A stretch of 31,607 nt of DNA from CAZTTG01 sp964615935 (GTDB taxonomy: Bacteria > Planctomycetota > UBA1135 > GCA-002686595), in contig CAZTTG010000075.1 of assembly GCA_964615935.1 (NCBI GenBank), positions 1 to 31,607 of the forward strand, in the 5' to 3' direction. The notes under the pieces were generated by a model. The model searched no databases. It worked only from the letters and a program-made list of their open reading frames with translations, and had not been told where the DNA came from. Below are positions 9,514 through 18,607 of the stretch, in pieces. Position numbers and translations under genes: made by a program. Each line of letters begins with the position of its first letter. Positions within the stretch are counted from its first letter, which is position 1.

Positions 9514-10344
9514 ATGGGCCGACTCGAGAAGATCGTCGTCCTGACCGTCGTTTTCCTGATCGCCGTGATCCTGGGCGTCTCGGTGTTCGACTCCGAGGGC
9601 GCGGTCGATCCCCTGACGGAGGGCCTGCACGCTTCGGTGAACCCCGGAAACGGCCTGATCCCCGGTGGCGACCCCCTCGCGGGGCACAACCTGGGCGGGC
9701 CCGCTGGCACCGGCGAGGAGTCCGGGGCCGAGTCCGACCCACCGGCTCCGGAGCCCGACCCCGATCCGGCCGGGCGGAGCTCCCCGGAGCCCGTCGAACT
9801 CCCCGAGGACGAGGGCGCCTCCGAGGTCGGCGGCGAGGTGGCCCCGACTCCGGGTCTGCTCAACACCTCGGTGCACCGGGGCGGCGAGGAGCCGGGCCCC
9901 GGCGATCCCGCACCGCCGGAGCGCGAGTCCCTGCTGGTCGAGACCGAGGGCCTGGAGGCCTTCCCGCCGGACGACCAGTACATGCTCTACACCTGGACCG
10001 AGGGCGACTCCTTCGCCCGGCTGGCGCGGCGGTACTACGGCTCGCTGATGAAGGTCTCGGTCCTGCGTACGGCCAACGAGGACCGCGTGGAGCACGAGCT
10101 CCGAGCGGGCGACCGGATCATGGTCCCGGTCTTCGATCCCAAGTGGAGCGGCGGCGTCCAGCGCGACGGCGGGGCGGTCCTGTACTCGGTGCAGGAGGGC
10201 GACAGCCTGTGGAACATCTCCGCCAAGGTCTACGGCTCGGGCGTGCACCACGAGAAGATCTTCGAGGCCAACCGGGACATCCTCGACGACCCGGACGACC
10301 TGGCGCTGGGGATGAGGCTGCGCATCCCGCGCCTGTCCCAGTAG
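9514..10344 (+). CDS. Membrane-anchored protein with two LysM domains
   Basis: 276 residues. A short positive start and one hydrophobic helix (about residues 6-24) form an uncleaved anchor or signal peptide. A long acidic Pro/Gly/Glu-rich linker follows (about 25-150). Two LysM domains close the protein: the first near 156-207 (YTWTEGDSFARLARRYYGS...AGDRIMVP), the second near 220-275 (YSVQEGDSLWNISAKVYGS...GMRLRIP). LysM binds N-acetylglucosamine-containing glycans, usually peptidoglycan. No hydrolase domain is attached, so it probably acts as a wall-binding scaffold or positions a partner. It is convergent with the NtrC-type regulator and 42 bases away from it. Confidence 0.9.
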   Translation: MGRLEKIVVLTVVFLIAVILGVSVFDSEGAVDPLTEGLHASVNPGNGLIPGGDPLAGHNLGGPAGTGEESGAESDPPAPEPDPDPAGRSSPEPVELPEDEGASEVGGEVAPTPGLLNTSVHRGGEEPGPGDPAPPERESLLVETEGLEAFPPDDQYMLYTWTEGDSFARLARRYYGSLMKVSVLRTANEDRVEHELRAGDRIMVPVFDPKWSGGVQRDGGAVLYSVQEGDSLWNISAKVYGSGVHHEKIFEANRDILDDPDDLALGMRLRIPRLSQ

Positions 10345-10370
10345 CGGACCGCGCCTCTGTCTCGCGGCGG

Positions 10371-10386
10371 GTCTCCTCGAGGAGAC
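10371..10386. terminator. Perfect 16-base palindrome between convergent genes
   Basis: GTCTCCTCGAGGAGAC is a perfect palindrome directly abutting the stop of the regulator gene and 26 bases after the LysM gene stop. Its place between two convergent genes suggests a bidirectional terminator hairpin. There is no T tract, so a protein-binding palindrome is also possible. Confidence 0.4.
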
Positions 10387-11808
<1,422 letters not shown>

Positions 11809-11934
11809 GCGGGCATCCTGCCAAAGCCGTCCCCCCCCGCGCCAGGGGCGCCGCGATCATCGGGCCGGCTGCGCCACCCTCGCGCTCCGCCCGCCCCCGG
11901 AGGGGGTGCCTCGGGGCCCGGCAGGGCGTAGGCT

Positions 11935-13221
11935 GTGCGGGAAGGGACGGGCGTGAGGCAGCTCTGGGAGAAGCTCCGGGCAGGTGAAGCGGTGGTGGCG
12001 GGCGTGTCGTCGGGCACCTCGGCGGACGGCATCGACGTGGCCCTGGTCCGCTTCCCGGTGGAATGCCCGGGTGAGCTCGCTCGCCCGCGGCTCCTGGCCT
12101 ACTCCACCGAGCCCTTTCCGGCGGAGCTCCTGGGGCGGGTGCGGGCGGCCCTCGGGGGCGAGGCGGTCGGCTTGCGCGAGACGGCGCTCCTCTCCCGCGA
12201 CCTGGGCCGGGCCTTCGGGGCCGCGGCCCGGGCGCTGGCCCGGCGGAGCGGGCTCCAGCTCGACCTCGTGGGGAGCCACGGGCAGACCGTATGGCACCAC
12301 GACGGGGAGGAGCCCAGCGGGGCCGCCAGCCTCCAGCTCGGCGACGGCGACTTCGCGGCCGAGGAGGCCGGCTGCGCGGTGGTCAGCGACTTCCGCTCGC
12401 GCGACATGGCGGCCGGCGGCGAGGGGGCGCCCATCGCGGCCCTGGCCGACTCCCTGCTCTTCGCCGACCTCCCCCGTCCGGCCGCGATCCTGAACCTGGG
12501 CGGGATGGCCAACCTGACCCTGCTCCCCGAGCCCGGGGGCGAGCTGATGTCCTTCGACACCGGGCCCGCGGGCAGCCTCCTCGACGGCCTGGCCCGGCGC
12601 TTCCTGGGCGAGGCCTGCGACCGCGACGGCGCCTGCGCGGCCCGGGGTCGGCCGAGCCCAGCCCTGGTGGCCGAGCTCCTGGCCCATCCCTTCTTCGATC
12701 GCCCTCCGCCGCGCAGCACGGGTCGCGACACCTTCGGCGAGGCGTGGGTGGAGCGGGTCGTCGAGCGGGCCCGGGCCGTCGGGGTCCTGGACGGCGACTC
12801 CCGCCCGGAGGACCTCCTGGCCAGCGCCGCGGATCTGGTGGCCGCCGCGATCGCCGGGGCCCTGGAGCGCTTCGCCCCGCCCGGGATCGGCCGGGTGGTG
12901 GCCAGCGGCGGGGGAGTCCACAACCGGGCCCTCGTCGGTCGCCTCTCCGAGCGGATTCCGGTCCCGGTGGCCTCGGCCCTGGACTTCGGGGTCGATCCGG
13001 ACGCCCGCGAGGCCCTGGCCTTCGCCTGGCTGGCGGCCCGCTGCGTCCTGGGTCGTGCGGTGACCGTCCCCTCGGCCACGGGCGCCCTCGCGGGCCGCGT
13101 CCTGGGCAAGATCAGCCCTCCGGCCCGATCGCTCCCGGCCGGGGAGAGCGGCCCCGGGGATGGCCTGGGGCGGGCTCCGGGTCCCCCGGGGGCTGGTATC
13201 CGGCGGGGTCCAGCCGGGTAG
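11935..13221 (+). CDS. anmK: Anhydro-N-acetylmuramic acid kinase
   Basis: 428 residues, somewhat longer than the usual 370-390 because of a Gly/Pro-rich C-terminal tail. Phosphorylates 1,6-anhydro-MurNAc with hydrolytic ring opening to MurNAc-6-P, in recycling of peptidoglycan fragments. Motifs in order: SSGTSADGID, GSHGQTVWH, LQLGDGDF, FRSRDMAAGGEGAPI, LNLGGMANLT, FDTGPAG, and the actin-like ATPase glycine patch ASGGGVHN. The start is doubtful: GTG at 11935 opens the longest frame, and a second in-frame GTG at 11953 has a fair AAGGG upstream. It is divergent from the NtrC-type regulator by about 126 bases, which could place it under that regulator's influence. Confidence 0.92.
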   Translation: MREGTGVRQLWEKLRAGEAVVAGVSSGTSADGIDVALVRFPVECPGELARPRLLAYSTEPFPAELLGRVRAALGGEAVGLRETALLSRDLGRAFGAAARALARRSGLQLDLVGSHGQTVWHHDGEEPSGAASLQLGDGDFAAEEAGCAVVSDFRSRDMAAGGEGAPIAALADSLLFADLPRPAAILNLGGMANLTLLPEPGGELMSFDTGPAGSLLDGLARRFLGEACDRDGACAARGRPSPALVAELLAHPFFDRPPPRSTGRDTFGEAWVERVVERARAVGVLDGDSRPEDLLASAADLVAAAIAGALERFAPPGIGRVVASGGGVHNRALVGRLSERIPVPVASALDFGVDPDAREALAFAWLAARCVLGRAVTVPSATGALAGRVLGKISPPARSLPAGESGPGDGLGRAPGPPGAGIRRGPAG

Positions 13222-13314
13222 GGGGGGAAGGCCCGCGCGGCGTCCGCTCGCCCGGCGCCCCCCGGATGAGCGCTCCCCCGACCCTCGGAGCGGGGCGAGG
13301 AGGCCCCGGCGCGC

Positions 13315-13342
13315 TTGAAACCCCCCCTGACCCCGCTATCAT
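13315..13342 (+). promoter_or_regulatory. Sigma-70-type promoter upstream of the HEAT/receiver-like gene
   Basis: TTGAAA at 13315-13320 (5 of 6 consensus) and TATCAT at 13337-13342 (5 of 6), spaced by 16 bases, stand out in a GC-rich gap. They predict transcription from about 13349 and a leader of about 120 bases. It is the best sigma-70-like match I found in the window. Confidence 0.6.
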
Positions 13343-13468
13343 CACCGCTCCGCTCTCTCGGCAACCATACGGAAGACGCATTCACGAGCGTTGCCAACCG
13401 CTCCACGACCACGCCGAGCGCCTCGCCGGGACGCGGCTCTCTCTCACCACCTCCAGAGGAACGTACAG

Positions 13469-15568
13469 ATGACTGGTATCCACCGGAAGATCGGCCTGCT
13501 TCTAGCCTTCTCCGCACTCTCCGCGCCCGGGTGGGCCGTGGCCTACGGACAGGACATCCAGCAGACGTTCGAGGAGGGCGTGAGCCTCCTGGAGCGCGGC
13601 GAGGACGAGGCCGCCCTCCAGAAGTTCCAGGAGGTCCTGGCCGCGGATCCCTCCCAGGAGCAGGCCTTTGCCCTGTGGCAATCGACCGAGCACGACATCT
13701 GGCTGCGGATCCTGGTCAAGCGGGGCGACTACGAGCTCTTCGCGCGGCGCATGATGGATCTCTCCAGGATGGGACGCCTGGAGCGGCGCGAGGACGCCGA
13801 CGCCATCCGCGGCCTCATCCGCGAGATCGACGGCGACGACCTCGTGGTCAGCACCAGCGCGGTGCGCACCCTCTCGGCGCAGCACGGTGAGTTCGCCGTT
13901 CCCTACATGCTCGGCGCCCTGGCCGATCCCGGCAACGACGACCGCCGGGTGCGCCTGATGCACGCCCTGACCAAGATGGACTTCGACGTGGTGCTGCCCC
14001 TGGTCCAGGCGCTCGACACCGACGACGGCTTCCTGCGCAGCAACGTCGCCCGGGTGCTCGGTTACATCGGCGACCGGCGCGCGGTCCCGGCCCTGGCGGC
14101 GCTGGCCACGGACGACGACGACGTCGCCGTGCTGGCCGCCGCCAACCAGTCGCTCGACCAGATGAACGTGGGCGATCGGAACGCGGCCGCCCTGTTCACT
14201 CGGATGGGTGACGACTACCTCGCCGGGCGCCACACGGTCCTCAAGCCCTTCATGTACAGTGACGTGGTCTGGACGTGGAACGGCTCCAACGTGGCCCACA
14301 CCGCGGTCTCCCGGGAGCTGTACGGCGACGAGCTGGCCAAGAAGGCCTTCCACCGGGCCCTGGCCCTCGAGCCCGATTCGCCCGCGGCCATGGCCGGCCT
14401 GGTGCGCGCCTACGTCTCGCAGATGGCCAAGGTGGAGCGCCTGTCCCTCCTGGGCGAGGACGTCTCCGGCGTGCAGGACCAGGTGGCCGAGGGAGCCGTG
14501 GCGGTGCACCTCGCCGGCGCAGCCGCGCTCGATCAGGCGCTGCTGGACGCGGTCGCGGCGGGCGAGTCCGACACCTCCGTCGGCCTGTGCCGGCGCCTGG
14601 GTGAGATGCTCACCGAGCCCACCGGGGGCCTCCTGGCCGCCCTGGGCTCGGGGGACGCCGCCATCAGCTCGGAGGCCGCGATCGCCCTGGGGCGGATCGC
14701 CCTGACGGGCCGTGGTGAGCCGGGGACGGCCGTGGTCTCGGCCCTCGGCGAGGCCGCCGGGCGCGAGATCATGCAGGTGGCCGCGGTCTTCGACGGCGAC
14801 TCCGGTCGCGCCGCCGACCTGGTCGGCGCCCTCGAGGCGGCCGGCCTCATGGCCTACTCCTGGCCCAGCGGCGTCCAGGGCCTGGTCATGGCCCACCGGG
14901 TGCCCGGCCTGGACCTGATCCTGGTGGCCGACAGCCTGCCCGACATCACCACCGACCAGGTGATCGACGACCTGGGGAGGGCGCCCGGCACCCGAGAGAC
15001 GCCGATCGTCATCATCAGCGCCGACCCGGACGCCGCCGGCAACCTCTATGGCGACGTGGCGGCGGGCGTGGTCACCGGAGCGGCGGACCTGGATCTCGAC
15101 GAGCTCCTCAGCGAGGGTCTGCAGGGCGACCGCGCCCAGGCCGACGAGCTCTCCAGCCGCGCCGCCTGGGTGCTGGCCGCCCTGGCCATGGCGGGCGCGG
15201 ACGTGACCGAGGCGCTTCCCGACCTGGCCGGAACGCTGGCCATGCGTCCCGACGGGGTGACCCTCTCGGCCATGCAGGCCCTGGCGGTCGCCTGCCCCGG
15301 CCACTCGGCCGGCGGGCTGGTGGGCGTGGCGGTCGACGGCGAGCGCTCCGACAGCGCCCGCTCCGCCGCCTGCAGCGCCCTGGCCGCGATCATCTCCCGC
15401 GGCGGATCGCTCTCCCAGGAGGAGTTCTCCGGTCTCGTCGGCGTCCTCACCTCGGACTCCAGCCTCAAGGTGCGCGCCGCCGCGGCCCACGCCCTGGGAG
15501 CCCTGGACCTGGACGCCACCGGCCGCGCCCACGCGGTCGGCGGAGCGCGAGTCGACATGGGCGGCTGA
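13469..15568 (+). CDS. Secreted HEAT-repeat protein with an embedded degenerate receiver-like domain
   Basis: 699 residues from ATG 13469, chosen because GAGGA lies eight bases upstream and a signal peptide begins there (cleavage likely after AYGQ, about residue 27). After a short TPR-like segment (SLLERGEDEAALQKFQEVLAADP) come HEAT repeats in residues about 125-235, with GYIGDRRAVPALAALA typical of PBS-lyase HEAT units. A middle helical, TPR-like part follows (FHRALALEPDSPAAMAGLVRAY). Residues about 433-550 resemble a CheY-type receiver (VAAVFDGD, LDLILVADSLPD, TPIVIIS), but the phospho-acceptor position reads Ala. Further HEAT-like repeats close the protein. Being secreted and lacking the Asp, it cannot take part in normal phosphotransfer; a protein-binding scaffold is likely. 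Confidence 0.8.
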   Translation: MTGIHRKIGLLLAFSALSAPGWAVAYGQDIQQTFEEGVSLLERGEDEAALQKFQEVLAADPSQEQAFALWQSTEHDIWLRILVKRGDYELFARRMMDLSRMGRLERREDADAIRGLIREIDGDDLVVSTSAVRTLSAQHGEFAVPYMLGALADPGNDDRRVRLMHALTKMDFDVVLPLVQALDTDDGFLRSNVARVLGYIGDRRAVPALAALATDDDDVAVLAAANQSLDQMNVGDRNAAALFTRMGDDYLAGRHTVLKPFMYSDVVWTWNGSNVAHTAVSRELYGDELAKKAFHRALALEPDSPAAMAGLVRAYVSQMAKVERLSLLGEDVSGVQDQVAEGAVAVHLAGAAALDQALLDAVAAGESDTSVGLCRRLGEMLTEPTGGLLAALGSGDAAISSEAAIALGRIALTGRGEPGTAVVSALGEAAGREIMQVAAVFDGDSGRAADLVGALEAAGLMAYSWPSGVQGLVMAHRVPGLDLILVADSLPDITTDQVIDDLGRAPGTRETPIVIISADPDAAGNLYGDVAAGVVTGAADLDLDELLSEGLQGDRAQADELSSRAAWVLAALAMAGADVTEALPDLAGTLAMRPDGVTLSAMQALAVACPGHSAGGLVGVAVDGERSDSARSAACSALAAIISRGGSLSQEEFSGLVGVLTSDSSLKVRAAAAHALGALDLDATGRAHAVGGARVDMGG

Positions 15569-15604
15569 TCCAGCCGCACTCTCTCCACGACCCGAAACGA
15601 ATCA

Positions 15605-15634
15605 GCGGCCGACCGTCACCCTGCGGTCGGCCGC
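15605..15634 (+). terminator. Hairpin after the HEAT/receiver-like gene
   Basis: GCGGCCGACCG (15605-15615) and CGGTCGGCCGC (15624-15634) form a perfect 11-bp stem with an eight-base loop, 36 bases past the stop and 11 bases before the tRNA gene. There is no T tract, so termination is inferred from strength and place. Confidence 0.5.
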
Positions 15635-15645
15635 CTCCGGACCAA

Positions 15646-15720
15646 GCCAGAGTAGCTCAGTGGTAGAGCTCTGCTTTCGTAAAGCAGTGGTCAGGGGTTC
15701 GAGTCCCCTCTCTGGCTCCA
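15646..15720 (+). tRNA. tRNA-Thr (anticodon CGT)
   Basis: 75 bases, full cloverleaf. Acceptor stem GCCAGAG pairs with CTCTGGC (7 bp). The D arm is GCTC/GAGC, the anticodon stem CTGCT/AGCAG with loop TTCGTAA, giving anticodon CGT, which reads ACG (Thr). The T arm is AGGGG/CCCCT with loop TTCGAGT. CCA is encoded at 15718-15720. Its 3' half is repeated exactly at 21453-21493, which marks it as a probable integration site. Confidence 0.97.
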
Positions 15721-15724
15721 GCGC
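15684..15724 (+). repeat. attL-like 41-bp direct repeat (3' half of tRNA-Thr)
   Basis: From the 3' strand of the anticodon stem through the T arm, acceptor and CCA plus four bases (GCGC), 41 bases are identical to 21453-21493 in the same orientation. Tyrosine recombinases often use the anticodon loop to T-arm segment of tRNA genes as crossover site and leave the intact gene at one end, as seen here. Confidence 0.75.
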
Positions 15725-15943
15725 ATCTCCCTGGTAGGACGGGATTTGCGGCGTCGCGGTCCTTCGCGTCGCCCCGGGCCGCGGGATCCGCTGCCGCTCT
15801 CCAGCCGCCCTTTCCGTGCGTGGCACTAGAATGGACCCTGGGGATCGCTCGGGTGAGCATCCGGCACCCGGGCGGGCAGCGCCAGTCGATCCCGAGCCAC
15901 GCGGCCGTCCTCCGCCGTGGAGACACCTGGAAAGGGCCACGCC

Positions 15944-17104
15944 ATGAACGGTCCCAACCGGTCGGCGCTGGGTCTGATGGCCCTGTCGCTCGCCGCGCTC
16001 CCGGCGGGGGCGCAGGACCCGCTCTGGATCCACCAGTTCGGGACGATCAAGTCCGAAAGCGCGCAGCGCGCCGCTGCCGACCAGCGCGGGGGCGTGACCG
16101 TGGTCGGCACCACCACGGGCAAGCTCGGCGCGCCGAACGCGGGTGGCGAGGACGCGTGGCTGGCGCGCCACGACAGCTCCGGCAACCAGCTCTGGATCCG
16201 CCAGTTCGGGACGCCCTCCTACGACTATGCACACGCCGACGCACCGGATCGGGCGGGCGGCGTGTACATGGCCGGCAGCACCGGGGGCAGTCTCGGCGGA
16301 CCGCACGCGGGCGGCCTCTACGACGCCTGGCTGGCGCGCTTCGATGGCTCCGGGACGCAGCTCTGGGCCCGACAGATCGGGACGGGCGAGAGCGACTACG
16401 CCTACGCCACCGCAGCGGACGGCGGCGGGGGCGTGTACGTGGCCGGCACGAGCGGGGGCTCCCTGGGCGGGCCGAACGCGGGCGGCTGGGACGTCTGGCT
16501 GGCGCACTACGACAGCGCCGGGAACCAGTACTGGATCCACCAGCTCGGGACGTCGACCTCCGAACACGCCTACGCCATCGGGTCGGACGGGGCGGGCGGC
16601 CTGTACCTCGGCGGCAAGACCTATGGCGACCTCGGCGGGCCCAACGCTGGCCAGCGGGACGTCTGGCTGGCTCGCTTCGAGGCCTGGCCGCCACCGGGCA
16701 CCTACTGCACCGCGAAGACGACATCCACGGGCTGCAGCCCGGCGATCGACTGCACGGGCGCCCCGAGCGCCTCGGCCCCGGGCGGCTTCACCGTCACCGC
16801 CAGCCAGGTCGAGCCGAACCGGCCCGGCATCCTCTTCTACGGCACGCGCAGCTCGAGCCCCTTCCCGTTCCAGGGCGGCTACCTGTGCGTCGAGCCGCCC
16901 ATCCGGCGCACGCCGGTCCAGGACTCGGGCTCGGGGGGCTCGACCCCGTGCACCGGCATCCTGGCCGTGGACCTGAACGCCGCGGGCATCTGCTCGGAGA
17001 TCGGTGCCGGCTACAGCGGCTCGATGCAGGGGTGGTTCCTGGATCCTCCGAGCCCCGGCGGGACGGGGCTGACGGACGCGCTCGAGTGGATCGTGGGTCC
17101 CTGA
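15944..17104 (+). CDS. Secreted beta-propeller-repeat protein with Planctomycetota-type C-terminal domain
   Basis: 386 residues from ATG 15944, preceded by an AAGGG about eight bases upstream; a GTG at 15917 would only add residues before the signal peptide (cleavage after AGAQ, about residue 24). Residues about 25-250 hold four copies of a 56-57-residue repeat (W-I-x-Q-F-G-T, then G-G-V-Y-V-A-G, then D-x-W-L-A-R) of the SBBP type. From Tyr254 (YCTAK) a cysteine-containing domain follows: GC.P.I, PGILFYG, PFPFQGGYLCVEPPIRR, LTDALEW. The same domain ends the protein at 29435-30505. It is an extracellular or surface protein; the tail may be a sorting or attachment domain, though this is unproven. 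It is convergent with the HEAT gene. Confidence 0.85.
   Translation: MNGPNRSALGLMALSLAALPAGAQDPLWIHQFGTIKSESAQRAAADQRGGVTVVGTTTGKLGAPNAGGEDAWLARHDSSGNQLWIRQFGTPSYDYAHADAPDRAGGVYMAGSTGGSLGGPHAGGLYDAWLARFDGSGTQLWARQIGTGESDYAYATAADGGGGVYVAGTSGGSLGGPNAGGWDVWLAHYDSAGNQYWIHQLGTSTSEHAYAIGSDGAGGLYLGGKTYGDLGGPNAGQRDVWLARFEAWPPPGTYCTAKTTSTGCSPAIDCTGAPSASAPGGFTVTASQVEPNRPGILFYGTRSSSPFPFQGGYLCVEPPIRRTPVQDSGSGGSTPCTGILAVDLNAAGICSEIGAGYSGSMQGWFLDPPSPGGTGLTDALEWIVGP
16022..16696 (+). repeat. Four tandem DNA repeats encoding propeller blades
   Basis: Units begin at about 16022, 16190, 16361 and 16529, that is, periods of 168, 171 and 168 bases, always in frame. Conserved nucleotide blocks include TGGATCC.CCAG.TCGGGACG at the unit start. 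The nucleotide-level likeness suggests recent internal duplication. Confidence 0.75.
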
Positions 17105-17141
17105 GGCGGAAGCCGTCGAGGGGATCCGGGGCCCGTCGGGC

Positions 17142-18584
17142 TCAGCGCCGCAGCGCGGGGTGGTCCGCGACCAGGACGGCCACCCAGGCGTCGCGGTCCG
17201 GGGGCAGGCTCTCGCCGGTGAGCGCGACCAGCGCCTCTCGGGCTGCCCGGATGCAGTCGGGGTCCTCGTCGTCGAGAAGGTCGAGCAGGGCGGGCACCGC
17301 CAGGGGCTCGTCCAGGGTGGCCAGGGTCGAGCAGGCGAGGGAGCGTAGCTCGGGTCGAGGGCTCCCGAGCACGACGAGCACGTCGCGCGCCAGCACGTCG
17401 CGGCGCGTGAGCCGCTCGCCGACGGCTCGCAGGGCGGACGCGACGATGGCCGGATTGCCGGAGGCCAGGCGGGCCTCGAGGTTCGCGTGCTCGCGGGTGA
17501 ACCAGTCCAGCTCGCGCGCGTGCCAGAGGCGCCAGAGGCGGGCGTCGGCCGCGTAGGGGAGGCCCGTCATGCTCCTCAGCGCCCACAGCGCGTTGTCGCG
17601 CAGGCCGGCGTGCTCCACCTCGAGGAAGCCGATCAGGGCCGGCAGCGCCTCGTGGTCGCGCAGCACCCCCAGGGCCAGCACGGCGGCGCGCGCGGACTCG
17701 ATGCGCGCGGGGTCGAGCACCCAGCGCAAGCCGGCGGCGAGCCGCCGGTTGACCTCGGGCGACGGCGAGCGGCCGATGAGGCTCACCTGGCTCGCGACCA
17801 GCTGGCCGTGGTGAGCATGGAGGGTCAGGATCTCGTCCAGCAACGGCAGGCCGCGCGCGTCGCCGGCGTCGCCCATGGCCAGGATCGCGGATGGCAGCAG
17901 CTCGAGGCGGTCGCCGCGCAGGTAATCGCGGAGCTCCGAGTAGGCTCGGGCCTCGCGGCCCAGGATGCCCGCCAGCGCCTCGCGGAAGGCAGCCCTGGTC
18001 GCGCCGGGCACGACGGTCTCCTCCCTCAGCAGCGCCGCACCGCAGATCTCCGCGACCTGATCGGCGCCACCCACCGCGCCGAGCACCTCCAGCCAGGCCA
18101 CGCGCGGCGCGATCTCCGGCGAGCCCGCGAGCCGCCTCTGGGCGATCCCCAGGACGTCCCCCCGAGCCAGCCGGCCCAGGGCGGCGAGCACGATGTCGCG
18201 CTGCGGGACGCTGAGGATCTGCTCGAGCTGGCCCTCGCGCACGCCCGGCACGCGGCGCGTGACCAGGAGCTCGAGGATGGGCCGAACCACGGCCTCCCCG
18301 CGCTCCGCCAGGGCCTCGACGAAGACCTCCGGCGCGAGATCGCGCCGCAGGCGCGAGGAGCGCAGGGTGGTCGCGAGGCGGCGCTCCTCGGGCGGGTCGG
18401 GTCGCACGAGGCGCTCCAGGACCACACGCGCGAGGCGCTCGGGATCGGTGGCCTCGCGGTCCGCTGGCTCCTGCTCGGGCGGAGCCGGCGGGGAGACCTC
18501 CTGGGCCGACGCGAAGGACGCCAGCGCCAGCGACAGCAGGGCCGCTGCCGGGGCTCGATGGAGGCGTGGAGAGGCGGGACGCAC
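17142..18584 (-). CDS. Secreted HEAT-repeat protein
   Basis: 480 residues, GTG start. A signal peptide (cleavage after FASAQ, near residue 28) leads into a Pro/Glu-rich stretch. The rest is built of HEAT-like helical repeats: for example VLAALGRLARGDVLGIAQRRLAG, LGVLRDHEALPALIGFLEVEHAGLRDNALWAL, and the last LAVPALLDLLDDEDPDCIRAAREALVAL. Such solenoids bind other proteins; no enzyme motif is seen. It begins 23 bases after the stop of the PilX-like gene, so it is the last gene of the pilin-like operon and takes the place where pseudomonad clusters carry pilY1. No Shine-Dalgarno is visible before the GTG. Confidence 0.78.
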   Translation of the reverse strand: MRPASPRLHRAPAAALLSLALASFASAQEVSPPAPPEQEPADREATDPERLARVVLERLVRPDPPEERRLATTLRSSRLRRDLAPEVFVEALAERGEAVVRPILELLVTRRVPGVREGQLEQILSVPQRDIVLAALGRLARGDVLGIAQRRLAGSPEIAPRVAWLEVLGAVGGADQVAEICGAALLREETVVPGATRAAFREALAGILGREARAYSELRDYLRGDRLELLPSAILAMGDAGDARGLPLLDEILTLHAHHGQLVASQVSLIGRSPSPEVNRRLAAGLRWVLDPARIESARAAVLALGVLRDHEALPALIGFLEVEHAGLRDNALWALRSMTGLPYAADARLWRLWHARELDWFTREHANLEARLASGNPAIVASALRAVGERLTRRDVLARDVLVVLGSPRPELRSLACSTLATLDEPLAVPALLDLLDDEDPDCIRAAREALVALTGESLPPDRDAWVAVLVADHPALRR

Positions 18585-18607
18585 GCTATGCAGGTGGGGT
18601 TGCCGGA

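Noticed and set aside
16047..16724. Minus-strand and third-frame reading frames across the propeller repeats
   Set aside because: Ser/Arg/Pro-rich shadow translations of the repeat DNA with no signal or start support.
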